Shown: positions 26,816 to 39,064 of the stretch, one piece after another
Layout: each line of letters starts with the position of its first letter
How positions within the stretch are numbered: the stretch's first letter is position 1
NCBI RefSeq assembly: GCF_014845115.1
Contig: NZ_NKUI01000149.1
Coordinates: forward strand, 1 to 61,342
Reading direction: 5' to 3'
Source of the DNA: Methylorubrum zatmanii
GTDB taxonomy: Bacteria; Pseudomonadota; Alphaproteobacteria; Rhizobiales; Beijerinckiaceae
DNA length: 61,342 nucleotides
Notes under the pieces: generated by a model
Told to the model about the DNA's origin: nothing
Databases searched by the model: none
Seen by the model: the letters and a program-made list of their open reading frames with translations, nothing else
Made by a program: the position numbers and the translations under genes

Positions 26816-27253
26816 TCAATCGCGCGAGGGCGAATCCGGTTCGGCCTCGTCGTCCTCGCGGGGGGCGTTCTCGAGATCCCGCTGCACCTTGTCGCTGCGG
26901 AGCAGGCGGTCGATGCGGGCGGCCTCGTCGAAGGTCTCATCCCGACGAAAGCGCAGCTCGGGAGCATATTTCAGGTTCACCCGCCGGGCCACCTCCTGAC
27001 GGAGGATCTTTTTATGGCGCTCCAGCGCGGCGATCACCGGCGTTTCGTCCTGGCCGCCGAGCGGCATGACATAGGCGGTGGCGAGCTTGAGGTCCGGCGA
27101 CATGCGCACCTCCGGCACGGTGACGACGTGGGAGGCAAGCACCGGATCCTGGATGTCGCCGCGCTGGAGCACCTCGGCCAGAGCGTGGCGCACGAGTTCG
27201 GCCACGCGCTGCTGGCGCTGCGAGGGGCCGGAGGGGGTCTGCTTCTGGGCCAT
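26816..27253 (-). CDS. rbfA: 30S ribosome-binding factor A
   Basis: RbfA is a cold-adaptation and 16S rRNA maturation factor of the small subunit. The 145 residues have the KH-like core ([19 protein letters not shown], then [20 protein letters not shown]) and an acidic C-terminal tail, a little longer than the usual 120-130 residues. It lies between infB and truB in the same direction, with an intrinsic-terminator-like hairpin upstream that may lower its expression relative to infB. Confidence 0.95.
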   Translation of the reverse strand: MAQKQTPSGPSQRQQRVAELVRHALAEVLQRGDIQDPVLASHVVTVPEVRMSPDLKLATAYVMPLGGQDETPVIAALERHKKILRQEVARRVNLKYAPELRFRRDETFDEAARIDRLLRSDKVQRDLENAPREDDEAEPDSPSRD

Positions 27254-27315
27254 CGGCTGATCGACACCGCTGAGCCGTCAGGCTCGGTCTTGGAAAAAAG
27301 TCTCTGGAAACAAAG

Positions 27316-27341
27316 GGGGCCGCAGCTTTCGCTGCGGCCCC
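27316..27341 (-). terminator. Terminator-like hairpin between infB and rbfA
   Basis: On the minus strand GGGGCCGCAGC and GCTGCGGCCCC form an 11-bp stem closed by a GAAA loop. CTTTGTTTCC follows directly, and a run of six T some 15 bases further on. It lies between two genes of one operon, so it probably acts as a partial terminator or mRNA end-stabiliser rather than ending all transcription. Confidence 0.65.
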
Positions 27342-27370
27342 GCTTCCGTGGAGCGGAGGGAGGAGGCCGC

Positions 27371-30334
<2,964 letters not shown>

Positions 30335-30398
30335 TCAGTCTGAACCCTGAGGGCTTCCATCGTCCCATCGACCGGCGGCGGACATGCCCGGCCGATAA

Positions 30399-31139
30399 TC
30401 AACTCATGTCGTCGTCGTGCGAATCGAAGGCGGCCGCGCCAGCATCGAGCGGGGCGTCCTCCCTGGACGCCGACGCCATACCCTCGAAGGTGCGGAACCG
30501 ACGCCAACGCGCGAGACAGCCGGTTGTGCCGGCTCCCGCGATGAGGGCAGCGTGTATCACATGATCCCGGCCCAATGCCATGTCCAATTCGGCGTTGGAC
30601 AGGTCATCGACAACCGGAATACGCGATATGGCATCGCCGTAGCGCCGCCGCAAGGCGGCGCCGAGCTTGCGCCGGCCGTCCGGCATGGCGTCGCTGGCAT
30701 GAATCAGCGCCCCGACGCCCTCGCTGCCGAGGATCGCCGACTCAACCTTGCCGAAGCCGGTGACGACGCAGCCGGCCTTGTTGGCCAGCGCCAGAGCCTG
30801 CCGCAGATCCGTGCGCAGCCCCTCCGCCACCTGATCCGCGAGATCGGGATCGACCTTCACCTCGCCGGTTTTGAAGGCGCGGTTGAAGGCGCGGCGCTTC
30901 ACCGCCACCTCGATGGAGACGCGGTTCGCGCTCACCCAAGCCCCGCGACCCGGCAGGCGGGCGCGCAGATCGGGCACCACCCGGCCATCGGGCCCCCGCA
31001 CGAAGCGGATCATTTTCGCGGGTGGCTGCGCCTCACGGGTGACGATGCAGGTGCGCACGGGCTCTCGGCCGCGGCCGGGGCCACGGTCGAGGATCGGACC
31101 GGCTTCGGTCTCCTCGTCCTGTGCGATCATATCCTGCAC
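30399..31139 (-). CDS. ylxR: YlxR-L7Ae fusion RNA-binding protein
   Basis: The 246-residue protein joins a YlxR/RnpM (DUF448) domain at about 28-95 (RTCIVTREAQPPAKMIRFVR and GRGAWVS) to an L7Ae-like domain at about 105-210 (ANKAGCVVTGFGKVES). YlxR alone binds RNA or RNase P and the L7Ae fold binds kink-turns. This fused form between nusA and infB is common in alphaproteobacteria. The start may be GTG at 31139 or ATG at 31130; neither has a clear ribosome binding site. Confidence 0.9.
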   Translation of the reverse strand: MQDMIAQDEETEAGPILDRGPGRGREPVRTCIVTREAQPPAKMIRFVRGPDGRVVPDLRARLPGRGAWVSANRVSIEVAVKRRAFNRAFKTGEVKVDPDLADQVAEGLRTDLRQALALANKAGCVVTGFGKVESAILGSEGVGALIHASDAMPDGRRKLGAALRRRYGDAISRIPVVDDLSNAELDMALGRDHVIHAALIAGAGTTGCLARWRRFRTFEGMASASREDAPLDAGAAAFDSHDDDMS

Positions 31140-31159
31140 CGTCCCGTTCCGATCCCGGC

Positions 31160-32842
31160 TCAGGCCTGCTGCGTCTCGCCGGTGGTTTCGCCGGGCGCAT
31201 GCTCGTCGGATGCGTGCTCTTCGGACACCTCGCCCTCGTGAGCCTCACCCTCGGATGCCTCGCCCTCGACGGACTCGGCTTCCGGCTCCGGCGGCGCCTC
31301 GATCCAGCCGGCATGCACGCGGGCCGCCATGATGAGGGCCTCGGCCTCCGCCCGCGACAGCTCGAAGCCATCGAGGAAGCCGGCATGGCGCACGGCCTCG
31401 GGGCCACGGCCCTCGGTGTAGCCGACGAGGTCGTCGGTGGCGCAGCCGGCGAGATCCTCAACGCTCTTCACGTCGTTCTCGCCGAGCGCCACCATCATCG
31501 CGGTGGTCACGCCGTCGATCTCGCGCAGGTTGTCCTCGACGCCGAGTTCACGGCGGCGGTCGTCCTGCTCTTGCTCGATGCGGGCGAGATAATCCTGGGC
31601 ACGGGCCTGGATCTCGGCGCCGGTCTCCTCGTCGAGACCCTGGATGCCGGACAGTTCCGCCACATCGACATAGGCGATTTCCTCGACGTTGCGGAAACCC
31701 TCCGCCGCGAGCAGCTGACCGACGGTCTCGTCGACGTCCAGCGCTTCCATGAAGGCCTGGGTACGCTCGCCGAATTCCTTTTGGCGACGCTCCGATTCCT
31801 CGGCTTCGGTGAGGATGTCGATGTCCCAGCCGGTGAGCTGGGAAGCGAGGCGCACGTTCTGGCCGCGGCGGCCGATGGCCAGGGAGAGCTGGTCGTCGGG
31901 CACCACGACCTCGATGCGGTCGGCCTCCTCGTCGAGCACCACCTTCACCACCTCGGCCGGCTGCAGCGCATTGACGATGAAGGTCGCCTGATCCTGAGAC
32001 CACGGGATGATGTCGATCTTCTCACCCTGAAGCTCGCCGACCACCGCCTGAACGCGGGAGCCGCGCATGCCGACGCAGGCGCCGACCGGATCGATCGAGG
32101 AATCGCGCGAGATCACGGCGATCTTGGCGCGGGAGCCGGGATCGCGGGCAACCGCCTTCACCTCGACGATGCCGTCGTAGATCTCCGGCACTTCCTGGCC
32201 GAACAGCTTGGCCATGAATTGCGGGTGGGAGCGCGAGAGGAAGATCTGCGGGCCGCGCACTTCGGAGCGCACGTCGAACAGGTAGGAGCGGATGCGGTCG
32301 CCGGGGCGGAAGGTCTCGCGCGGAATCATCTCGTCGCGCCGGACGATGCCCTCGCCGCGGCCGAGATCGACGATGACGTTGCCGTACTCGACCCGCTTGA
32401 CCACGCCGTTGAGGATCTCGCCGATGCGATCCTTGTACTCGTCGTACTGGCGGGCGCGCTCGGCGTCGCGCACCTTCTGCACGATGACCTGCTTGGCCGA
32501 TTGCGCGGCGACGCGGCCGAAATCGAAGGGCGGCAGGGTGTCGGAGATCACGTCGCCGACGAGAGCGCCCGGATTGTAGCGGCGGGCCTGGTCCAGGGTG
32601 ATCTCGCGGGCGTCGTTCTCGACCTGATCCACCACGAGCAGGTGGCGCGACAGGCGCAGGGCCCCGCTCTTCGGATCGATCTCGGCATGCACATCGGTTT
32701 CGGCGCCGTAGCGGGAGCGGGCGGCCTTGGCGATCGCCTCCTCCATCGCCTCGATGACGATCTGGCGGTCGATCACTTTCTCGCGGGCCACCGCGTCGGC
32801 GATCTGCAGGAGTTCGAGCCGGTTGGCGCTGACGACGGCCAT
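31160..32842 (-). CDS. nusA: Transcription termination/antitermination factor NusA
   Basis: NusA binds RNA polymerase and modulates pausing, termination and antitermination. The 560 residues comprise an N-terminal domain ([19 protein letters not shown]), an S1 domain, two KH domains ([18 protein letters not shown], then [18 protein letters not shown]) and two helix-hairpin-helix acidic repeats. A Glu-rich tail ends the protein. The ATG at 32842 is preferred with AAGGA upstream; longer frames lack homology. Gene order rimP-nusA-ylxR-infB is the classical one. Confidence 0.98.
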   Translation of the reverse strand: MAVVSANRLELLQIADAVAREKVIDRQIVIEAMEEAIAKAARSRYGAETDVHAEIDPKSGALRLSRHLLVVDQVENDAREITLDQARRYNPGALVGDVISDTLPPFDFGRVAAQSAKQVIVQKVRDAERARQYDEYKDRIGEILNGVVKRVEYGNVIVDLGRGEGIVRRDEMIPRETFRPGDRIRSYLFDVRSEVRGPQIFLSRSHPQFMAKLFGQEVPEIYDGIVEVKAVARDPGSRAKIAVISRDSSIDPVGACVGMRGSRVQAVVGELQGEKIDIIPWSQDQATFIVNALQPAEVVKVVLDEEADRIEVVVPDDQLSLAIGRRGQNVRLASQLTGWDIDILTEAEESERRQKEFGERTQAFMEALDVDETVGQLLAAEGFRNVEEIAYVDVAELSGIQGLDEETGAEIQARAQDYLARIEQEQDDRRRELGVEDNLREIDGVTTAMMVALGENDVKSVEDLAGCATDDLVGYTEGRGPEAVRHAGFLDGFELSRAEAEALIMAARVHAGWIEAPPEPEAESVEGEASEGEAHEGEVSEEHASDEHAPGETTGETQQA

Positions 32843-32954
32843 GGGGTCTGGTCCTTCTTCTCGGTCGTGTCTTCCGCTGCGGGAGCGGGAAATCCTGTCT
32901 CGGGGCCTTGTCCTCACCGGCGAGCCGGTGGCCGGAGATGCACGGCGCCGAGGG

Positions 32955-33704
32955 TTAGTGCAGGGTGTCTCGGTTCTTGAGCCGGGCGGCCTTGGTGACG
33001 ATCGGCCCGCCGGGCTTGGCCTTGTTGACCTTCGCCTTCACCGGCTTGTCCGCCTTGGGCTTCGGCCGCTTCGGCTGCGGGATGAAGCGGACCTGCGGCG
33101 CCTCGTCCTGTGCCTCATCCGCTTCTTCCTCGTCCGCCGCGTCACCGTCTTGCGGCGGGGCGGAGCCGCGGCGCAGGGATTCGCGGATCAGGTCTTCGGT
33201 GAGGACGAGATGCGCCTCGCCGAGATCGCGCAGCGGCAGGTCGATGCGGCTCGGCAGGCCGGGCTTCACGTCCGGCAGATCGATCGGCACGGTGGTGCCG
33301 TCGGCGCTCGGAACGCCGAGGATGCCGCGGAAGCGCTTGCGTCCGTCGAGCGGCACGGCCAGCTCCACCTTCGCCTCGTACCCGGCCCAGCGCTCGAAAT
33401 CGGAGACGCGCACCAGGGGCCGGTCGATGCCGGGCGAGGAGATCTCGAGGTAATAGGCGCCGCCGACCGGATCCTCCAAGTCGAGGATCGGCGAGATCGC
33501 GCGGCTGACCGTCTCGCACTCATCGACACCCATGGTGCCGTCCGGCCGCTCCGCCATGATCTGGACGGTGCAGCCGTTGGTGTTCGAGATCTTGACCCGC
33601 ACCAGACGGAAGCCGAGGCCCTCGATCGGTCCCTCGACGATCTGGGCAACCCGTGCGGCGACGCCGGTTTCGCCGACAAGACGCTTCTCGGTAGGCTCCG
33701 CCAT
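32955..33704 (-). CDS. rimP: Ribosome maturation factor RimP
   Basis: RimP assists 30S subunit assembly. The 249 residues have the N-terminal alpha/beta domain ([30 protein letters not shown]), [12 protein letters not shown] in the middle and the SH3-like C-terminal domain. A Lys/Pro-rich extension of about 60 residues is added at the end, longer than in E. coli. The ATG at 33704 gives the family N-terminus; an open frame extends further upstream but runs through the leader hairpin. It is the first gene of the operon. Confidence 0.95.
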   Translation of the reverse strand: MAEPTEKRLVGETGVAARVAQIVEGPIEGLGFRLVRVKISNTNGCTVQIMAERPDGTMGVDECETVSRAISPILDLEDPVGGAYYLEISSPGIDRPLVRVSDFERWAGYEAKVELAVPLDGRKRFRGILGVPSADGTTVPIDLPDVKPGLPSRIDLPLRDLGEAHLVLTEDLIRESLRRGSAPPQDGDAADEEEADEAQDEAPQVRFIPQPKRPKPKADKPVKAKVNKAKPGGPIVTKAARLKNRDTLH

Positions 33705-33771
33705 ACTGTCGTGTTCCGAAAGACTCTCGAGGACTGCTGGTTTGGCAGAACCGATGCAGGCCGGCTTGCGG

Positions 33772-33805
33772 AAATAAAAAAGAGCGGACCCCGGGGGGCC
33801 CACTC
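33772..33805 (-). terminator. Intrinsic terminator in the rimP-nusA leader
   Basis: On the minus strand, GAGTGGGCCCC and GGGGTCCGCTC form a GC-rich stem with two wobble pairs. TTTTTTATTT follows at once. It starts about 100 bases before the rimP ATG, with no minus-strand gene before it that could need terminating (the upstream gene is divergent). It is therefore best explained as a leader attenuator. NusA autoregulation through a leader terminator is known for the Bacillus subtilis nusA operon; here it is inference. Confidence 0.8.
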
Positions 33806-33847
33806 CCGCAAGCAGCCTTTCGACTGCACCAGAAATGATGTCTCGTG

Positions 33848-33875
33848 ACTTAAACCCGGCGCGCGGCGAATTCAA
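33848..33875 (-). promoter_or_regulatory. Weak candidate promoter of the rimP-nusA operon
   Basis: On the minus strand TTGAAT (33875-33870) and TTAAGT (33853-33848) are separated by 16 bases. They lie upstream of the leader terminator, the right order for attenuation. Match to consensus is modest and other starts are possible. Confidence 0.3.
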
Positions 33876-33970
33876 GCGCTTCGAGGCACGATCCCTCGCC
33901 GTCCGCGCCGCAATCCGGCCATCTCCGCCGGCACACTCGGCTTGGACCGCCAGCCGACGGGGAGGGGACA

Positions 33971-34618
33971 GTGCCGGCAGCCATGATCGGACCGGACCCG
34001 GATCTGCTGCATCCGATGCCGGGGCACACGCGCGTCACCTTCATCCGGAATCTCGATCTGCCGGAGAATGTCGAGGTCGGCGCCTACACCCATTATGACG
34101 ACCCGGCCGGGCCTCAGGCCTTTCTCGACGCGATTCTCTATCACTTCCCCTTCATCGGCGACCGGCTGGTGATCGGGAAGTTCTGCGCCATCGCATCGGG
34201 AACGCGTTTCCTGATGAATGGCGGCAATCACCGCCTCGACGGCCTCTCGACCTATCCGTTCCCGATCTTCGGGGGCGACTGGATCGGGCGCTACGCGGGA
34301 GAATTGAACTTCCCGAATCGGGGAGACACCGTCATCGGCCATGACGTGTGGCTCGGCACTCGCAGCACGATTCTGCCAGGCGTGACGGTCGGCGACGGGG
34401 CCGTGGTGGCGGCGCAGAGCGTGGTGAGCAGCGATGTGCCGCCCTATGCGGTGGTCGCGGGGAACCCGGCCCGCGTGGTGCGCCGCCGCTTCTCGGAAGA
34501 CGACGCGGCCCGGCTGCAACGCATCGCCTGGTGGGATTGGCCGGTGGAGCGAATCACCGCTCACCTCCCCCTGATCGGCGGCGGCGACATCGCTGCGCTC
34601 GAAGCGGCTTCGAATTGA
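33971..34618 (+). CDS. CatB/Vat-type hexapeptide O-acetyltransferase
   Basis: This 215-residue left-handed beta-helix acetyltransferase uses acetyl-CoA. The helix region has [20 protein letters not shown] (with the family's catalytic His in NGGNH), then [18 protein letters not shown] and [23 protein letters not shown]. Such proteins acetylate chloramphenicol, streptogramins or various sugars; chromosomal copies often have unknown substrates. The GTG at 33971 follows GGGGAGGGG by 3 bases; an ATG four codons later is possible. It is divergent from rimP and stands alone. Confidence 0.88.
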   Translation: MPAAMIGPDPDLLHPMPGHTRVTFIRNLDLPENVEVGAYTHYDDPAGPQAFLDAILYHFPFIGDRLVIGKFCAIASGTRFLMNGGNHRLDGLSTYPFPIFGGDWIGRYAGELNFPNRGDTVIGHDVWLGTRSTILPGVTVGDGAVVAAQSVVSSDVPPYAVVAGNPARVVRRRFSEDDAARLQRIAWWDWPVERITAHLPLIGGGDIAALEAASN

Positions 34619-34851
34619 CCGTAGGGGATGACGGGCGGTGAAAGCCGCACCGGTCCCGCCTCCGAGGCGAGGAGGGCGGTGATCCAAGCGAGAAACGCTC
34701 CGACATACAGCGCTTCACGGAGGGAAGGGCGAGGCGAGCAGCGGTTGGGGCGTCGTGACACGCGAAGAAGATCCGGCGGGGTCCGGCCGCCGTTCTGCCC
34801 TGCGATTGTTTCTTGATTGTGTGGGAGATAATCCCACGTTCGGTTTCGCGT

Positions 34852-35550
34852 TCACGCGACGTGTTCGAGCGGAAACGGGGTCGGTTGCCAAATCCGTTCG
34901 ACGGGGGTGCCCATGACGTTCTCCCTCTCCCATTGATGGAGAAGCGCGGCCAGGGCCGCGCGGTCGTTATCCATCAGCGGTTCGCGCAAGGAGCGATAAC
35001 GGAGAGTTTTCGTTCGCCAGAAATCTTCTGTCGGTAGGTCACCACTGGTGATCTCAGCCTCCAGCTGCTGCCACCAGCATCGTGCCAGCGAAAGATTGCC
35101 GAATGCAATATCGTAGATGAGTTGTTCGTAGAAGTCCTTCCCCCATGGGTGCTTCATCCGAGCCTCGGTAAACAAACGACAGGCATCGAGAGTGTTGAGG
35201 CTTCGAAAAAGCGGCATCATCTCCTCGATTTGCGACACGAAGTCAGCTGGCATCTCCGGATCGTCCCAATCCCAGCTTCTACGGCCCGCTTCCCGTGCCT
35301 GCTGTGATCGCCCCATGAGCACACAACAAAAGCCAGGGTTAGCGGTTGGTCTGGAGGTTGGGAGAAAAAGAGGGGTGAGGAACCATCTTGGGCTGAAATA
35401 CGAAGCCATCGAGGCCCGTTCCAGCCAAATCTCAATGCCGACATGGGTGAGCGGCGTCATCCATAACGTATGGCTCGTGGCAAGTGTCAGATCTTCGTGG
35501 CGTTCGAGAAGGGGGCGAACGAGCTTTCGGATCTGTCGGGCGGTCGTCAT
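34852..35550 (-). CDS. Unknown protein, possible immunity partner
   Basis: I do not recognise this 232-residue protein. It has no signal peptide or membrane segment, is rich in tryptophan and aromatic residues (RRSWDWDDPEMP, CWWQQLEAE, LHQWEREN) and appears helical. Its ATG at 35550 overlaps the stop of the upstream nuclease-like gene as ATGA, so both are translated together. Size, order and coupling fit an immunity protein for that upstream protein. Its sequence is less GC-rich than its neighbours and codon choice differs, which suggests recent acquisition. The 233-bp space to the acetyltransferase shows only a short GTGGGA..TCCCAC hairpin at 34821-34837. Confidence 0.55.
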   Translation of the reverse strand: MTTARQIRKLVRPLLERHEDLTLATSHTLWMTPLTHVGIEIWLERASMASYFSPRWFLTPLFLPTSRPTANPGFCCVLMGRSQQAREAGRRSWDWDDPEMPADFVSQIEEMMPLFRSLNTLDACRLFTEARMKHPWGKDFYEQLIYDIAFGNLSLARCWWQQLEAEITSGDLPTEDFWRTKTLRYRSLREPLMDNDRAALAALLHQWERENVMGTPVERIWQPTPFPLEHVA

Positions 35551-36593
35551 AGGCGGGGCTTCACCTGAATCACGATAAGTCGCAACGTTCCAGGAAAATA
35601 CGCCTTCGCCATGACTGCAAGCCTCGCGGCACGCATGGAGTCTAGCTGCGCATTGCCGGTTTTATAGTCGTAGATACAAGTTGTCCCACGACTGCTTCTT
35701 TCTAGTAGGTCGAGTCTCACCGAACCTGCAGATCCGTATAAGGTTTCGCTTGAACTGCGATCAAGAGAGATTTCAGCCTTGAAGTCGGGATCGTTAAGGC
35801 TTTTTACCTCCTTCGCGATTTCAAAATGAACTTTATTGCCAAAGTCCTGTGGTGATGTATAGAGGCCTGTGGCATGGACACGCCGCGCCACTCGGTTGGT
35901 CATCTCTTCGACTTGGGCATTGCGCCTGCAGGCTTCGTCGAGCTTGTCTTGCGAGATGGGGCCGACCCATATTACGGGTTTATTGCCTCCTTCCGGGTTC
36001 GGCATGAAATCATGAGCCGAAAGGCCAAGTACAGTCCTGCTATAGAGGCTGTTCCGACTTGACAGGACGGCGAACAGCGAAAGAGCGAGTTCGACCGTCG
36101 CGACGCCCAAAGGTACTGCCGGAGCGAATGCCGGCTGAGCAAAGGCCTCCGGCTCAGCCCCGTTGGCCGTAAAGGTGCTTCGCCCGAGGACGGCTCCTGT
36201 CGCGCCGTCGCGGATCGTTTGGGTCAGGCCCGAGGTTTCGAAGATCCGGCTTTGGCCGTCCGGCGCGGTGACGATGTCTTGCCTGTCGTAGTCCCGCTGC
36301 CCTGACCGGATGCGCAGCGTCAGAACCCGCGTTCCGTCATCCAGAAGGGTTTGGCTCCGGCTGGTGACGTCGCCTTCGGTGCCGCGAGAGCTGTCAGCAT
36401 CGCCGGAGCCCGCGCCACCCGCTGGAATCCATCGGCCGCCGTTCGGCTGGCCTGCGGGCGCGCGAGGTTGATCGGGCGAAAACTTGTGTCGCAAGGCTCG
36501 CTCGAGGCGGAGTATCCTCACGTCGAGGGCAGCACCGGCGAGCAAGCCTCGTATGGCCGCGATCTCCGAACGGAGGGTCGTTCCTTGCCTCAT
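35547..36593 (-). CDS. Putative toxin with nuclease-like C terminus
   Basis: This 348-residue protein has an N-terminal segment SPDQPRAPAGQPNGGRW (39-55), a motif I have seen in many alphaproteobacterial hypothetical or toxin-like proteins, then a low-similarity middle part with a hydrophobic stretch (158-178). The C-terminal third looks like a PD-(D/E)xK nuclease: helix with E258 (VHFEIAKEV), D295 (SVRLDLLE) and D309-x-K311 (CIYDYKTG). The ATG at 36593 has GGGAGGAAT 5 bases upstream; an upstream ATG at 36632 is less likely. It is coupled to the next gene by ATGA overlap. The GC content drops in this gene, especially its 3' half. Toxin activity is inference. Confidence 0.5.
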   Translation of the reverse strand: MRQGTTLRSEIAAIRGLLAGAALDVRILRLERALRHKFSPDQPRAPAGQPNGGRWIPAGGAGSGDADSSRGTEGDVTSRSQTLLDDGTRVLTLRIRSGQRDYDRQDIVTAPDGQSRIFETSGLTQTIRDGATGAVLGRSTFTANGAEPEAFAQPAFAPAVPLGVATVELALSLFAVLSSRNSLYSRTVLGLSAHDFMPNPEGGNKPVIWVGPISQDKLDEACRRNAQVEEMTNRVARRVHATGLYTSPQDFGNKVHFEIAKEVKSLNDPDFKAEISLDRSSSETLYGSAGSVRLDLLERSSRGTTCIYDYKTGNAQLDSMRAARLAVMAKAYFPGTLRLIVIQVKPRL

Positions 36594-36623
36594 GCCGCAT
36601 TCCTCCCATCGACTCGACAGGAA

Positions 36624-36635
36624 AATATGCATATT
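36624..36635. promoter_or_regulatory. Palindrome upstream of the putative toxin
   Basis: AATATGCATATT is a perfect 12-bp palindrome 31 bases before the toxin start, in a distinctly AT-rich stretch (about 36620-36670). It overlaps TAATAT on the minus strand, a possible -10. It may be an operator or simply part of an AT-rich promoter. Confidence 0.35.
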
Positions 36636-36724
36636 AGGAATGACCGCAGATTACAAGATTTAATTCCTATTTTGGCTGTGCCATCCCTCATCGATCGGCT
36701 TTCGCGGATGCGGGCCTCCAGCCC

Positions 36725-36757
36725 AAACAAAAACGCCGCCCCCGAGGGGGGGCGGCG
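36725..36757 (-). terminator. Intrinsic terminator of asd
   Basis: On the minus strand CGCCGCCCCC and GGGGGCGGCG form a 10-bp stem with a CCTC loop, followed by TTTTTGTTT. It begins 28 bases after the asd stop. Confidence 0.9.
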
Positions 36758-36784
36758 CTGTGATCGGTGGCGGGAGCGAAACGC

Positions 36785-37819
36785 TTATGCGGCCTGACGC
36801 GCCTTGGTGAGGAGCTTGCGGTTCACCAGCACCTCGGCGATCTGCACCGCGTTCAGGGCCGCACCCTTGCGCAGGTTGTCCGAGACGCACCAGAAGTTCA
36901 GGCCGTTCTCGATGGTGGCATCCTCGCGGATGCGGGAGATGTAGGTGGCGTCCTCGCCCGCCGCCTCGTGCGGGGTCATGTAGCCGCCGTTCTCGCGCTT
37001 ATCGATCACCAGCACGCCCGGTGCTGAGCGCAGGATCTCGGTCGCCTGCTCCGGCGAGAGCGGGCGCTCGAACTCCACGTTCACGGCCTCGGCATGGCCG
37101 ATGAAGACCGGCACGCGCACTGCCGTCGCCGTGAGCTTGATCTTGGGATCGAGCATCTTCTTGGTCTCGGCGACCATCTTCCACTCTTCCTTCGTGTAAC
37201 CGTCTTCCATGAACACATCGATGTGCGGGATGACGTTGAAGGCGATCCGCTTGGTGAACTTCTTCTGCACGACCTCGCCCGCCGTGAACACGGCGCGGGT
37301 CTGGCTGAACAGCTCGTCCATGGCGTCCTTGCCGGCGCCGGAAACGGATTGATAGGTCGAGACCACGACACGCTTGATCGTCGCCGCCTCGTGCAGCGGC
37401 TTCAGCGCCACCACGAGCTGAGCGGTCGAGCAGTTCGGGTTGGCGATGATGTTGCGCTTGGTGAAGCCCACCACCGCGTCGGCATTCACCTCCGGCACGA
37501 TCAGCGGCACGTCGGCGTCGTAGCGGAAGGCGGACGAGTTATCGATCACCACGCAGCCCTGCTGGCCGATGCGCGGGCTCCACTCCTTGGAGGCATCGCC
37601 GCCCGCCGACATCAGGCAGATGTCGGTGTCGGAGAAGTCGTAGGTGTCGAGCGCTTTGACCTTGAGAATCTTGTCGCCGAAGGAGACTTCCTGGCCCAGG
37701 CTGCGGCTGGAGGCCAGCGCGACGACCTCGTCGGCCGGGAAGGCGCGCTCGGCCAGAATGTCGAGCATCTCACGGCCCACATTGCCCGTGGCTCCGACGA
37801 CGGCGACCTTGTAACCCAT
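36785..37819 (-). CDS. asd: Aspartate-semialdehyde dehydrogenase
   Basis: It reduces aspartyl phosphate to aspartate semialdehyde, the branch point for lysine/DAP, threonine and methionine. The 344 residues begin MGYKVAVVGATGNVG, the NADP-binding motif. The catalytic cysteine is C130 in NPNCSTAQL, and SVSGAGKDAMDEL is also typical of the Gram-positive-like short ASADH class. The ATG at 37819 is directly at the first beta strand. It is followed by a strong terminator and preceded by a 382-bp region, so it is a single-gene unit. Confidence 0.97.
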   Translation of the reverse strand: MGYKVAVVGATGNVGREMLDILAERAFPADEVVALASSRSLGQEVSFGDKILKVKALDTYDFSDTDICLMSAGGDASKEWSPRIGQQGCVVIDNSSAFRYDADVPLIVPEVNADAVVGFTKRNIIANPNCSTAQLVVALKPLHEAATIKRVVVSTYQSVSGAGKDAMDELFSQTRAVFTAGEVVQKKFTKRIAFNVIPHIDVFMEDGYTKEEWKMVAETKKMLDPKIKLTATAVRVPVFIGHAEAVNVEFERPLSPEQATEILRSAPGVLVIDKRENGGYMTPHEAAGEDATYISRIREDATIENGLNFWCVSDNLRKGAALNAVQIAEVLVNRKLLTKARQAA

Positions 37820-38201
37820 CTCATCAAACTCCGCTGCGCGGGCGGGATGTCACCGACCCGCCTCCTCCCACGGCCGGCGGGCGCACCGCTTCGGACCGTT
37901 CGACTGGGAAGATTCCATAGGCGGAAGAACCCGCCCTGATCGATCGTTCAGGTGGGCCCTTCGCGCGACGGGAGCAAGGCGCCCGGTGGGCGCGGCTGTC
38001 AAGAGGAGAGGCGAGTTCGGGACGGTCGCGATGTGACAGGCGGCCCGATCCGAAAGAGCGGGACGGAACCGCTGATTCACCATCGGCCGAGAATCCCGAG
38101 GATAGCGGCGGCCTCCGCAACCGTGCGGTGGGGGAGGCTGGGGCAGAGCTGGAGCATGGCGAGGGCCGTTCGGGCCCCGCGGACCCGGCAGAGGATTGCG
38201 C
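37820..38201. other. Divergent intergenic region
   Basis: These 382 bases lie between asd (-) and an unknown membrane-anchored protein gene (+). It must hold both promoters. I see no repeat, RNA or convincing small gene here. Confidence 0.4.
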
Positions 38202-39059
38202 ATGCTCCCCCACCCGGACGACGCCTTCGACCGACATGAGGACGGAGGCGACCTCCACGCCCTGTCCTGTCCTCACCCGCGCCGCAGGCTTCGGCTTGCG
38301 GGCAAGCTCATCGCCTGCGCCGCGCTGATCGCCGGCCTGTCCCTGGTCGCTCGTGACCGGGCCGGGGCGCCCGAGCCGTCCCGCGCCTGGAGCGAGCCGC
38401 CGCGCGCCGAAGAGGGCGCGCGCCGGGCGGTCGCGGCGACCGAGCCGCTCCTGACCCTGCGCGAGGATGCGGCCGCGCTTCCGCCGCGCTCAGAGCTGAC
38501 TCGCTGGAATGCGAGCCTCGGCCAGCGCGAGGACAGCGTGGTGCAGGGCAGCTTCGATACGATCGAGGCGCCCTACCTCCTGATCACCGCCACCGATGCC
38601 GGCGGACAGGGCGAGGCAAGCCCGAGCCTGTTCGTCACCCTGGTGCGCCGGGCGGCGGACGGGCGAGGATTGTCCGTCCCCCGCACCGGCGAGCGCGGCG
38701 TGGTGAAGACCCGGCTCGGCGGGTTCGAGACCGTCGAGATCACCTTGTCCGGCGCGGGCAAGCGCAGCTGCACCGGCTTTCGTAGCCTCGAGCTGAAGAG
38801 CGTGGCCGTCGACGGCTGGCTCTGCGGCATCCTCGGGCAGGCGCCGGAGCCGGAGGCCCTCGCCTGCGCCCTCGACAGAATCGCACTCGCCGGTCGCGTC
38901 TCGGCGACCCTCGGCGCCGACGTTCTCGCCGGGCCAAGCGCGTGCCGGACCGAGGATCTGGCGGGGGCGGGAGTGGGCGACCGGACCGGGTCCATCGCCG
39001 TCGCCGACGCCGCACCGAGCACACCGAGAGACAATGCGGCAAAATCGCGGCGAAAATAG
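38202..39059 (+). CDS. Unknown membrane-anchored protein
   Basis: This 285-residue protein is not recognised. A basic stretch (PHPRRRLR) precedes one hydrophobic segment at about 34-51 (GKLIACAALIAGLSLVA), so it is likely anchored in the membrane or exported with the bulk outside. The following part contains a compact region around residues 90-240 with three cysteines (SCTGFRS, LCGIL, LACALDR) that could form disulphides. The C-terminal 40 residues are low complexity. The ATG at 38202 follows AGAGGA by 6 bases; a TTG two codons earlier is possible. Confidence 0.7.
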   Translation: MLPHPDDAFDRHEDGGDLHALSCPHPRRRLRLAGKLIACAALIAGLSLVARDRAGAPEPSRAWSEPPRAEEGARRAVAATEPLLTLREDAAALPPRSELTRWNASLGQREDSVVQGSFDTIEAPYLLITATDAGGQGEASPSLFVTLVRRAADGRGLSVPRTGERGVVKTRLGGFETVEITLSGAGKRSCTGFRSLELKSVAVDGWLCGILGQAPEPEALACALDRIALAGRVSATLGADVLAGPSACRTEDLAGAGVGDRTGSIAVADAAPSTPRDNAAKSRRK

Positions 39060-39064
39060 CGAAA

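Noticed and set aside
34561..34761. Small minus-strand membrane protein of about 66 residues
   Set aside because: It has a hydrophobic stretch but overlaps the end of the acetyltransferase gene, and I see no good ribosome binding site or neighbour support.
34821..34837. GTGGGA..TCCCAC hairpin as terminator of the putative immunity gene
   Set aside because: Only 6-bp arms and no T tract on the minus strand; too weak to call.
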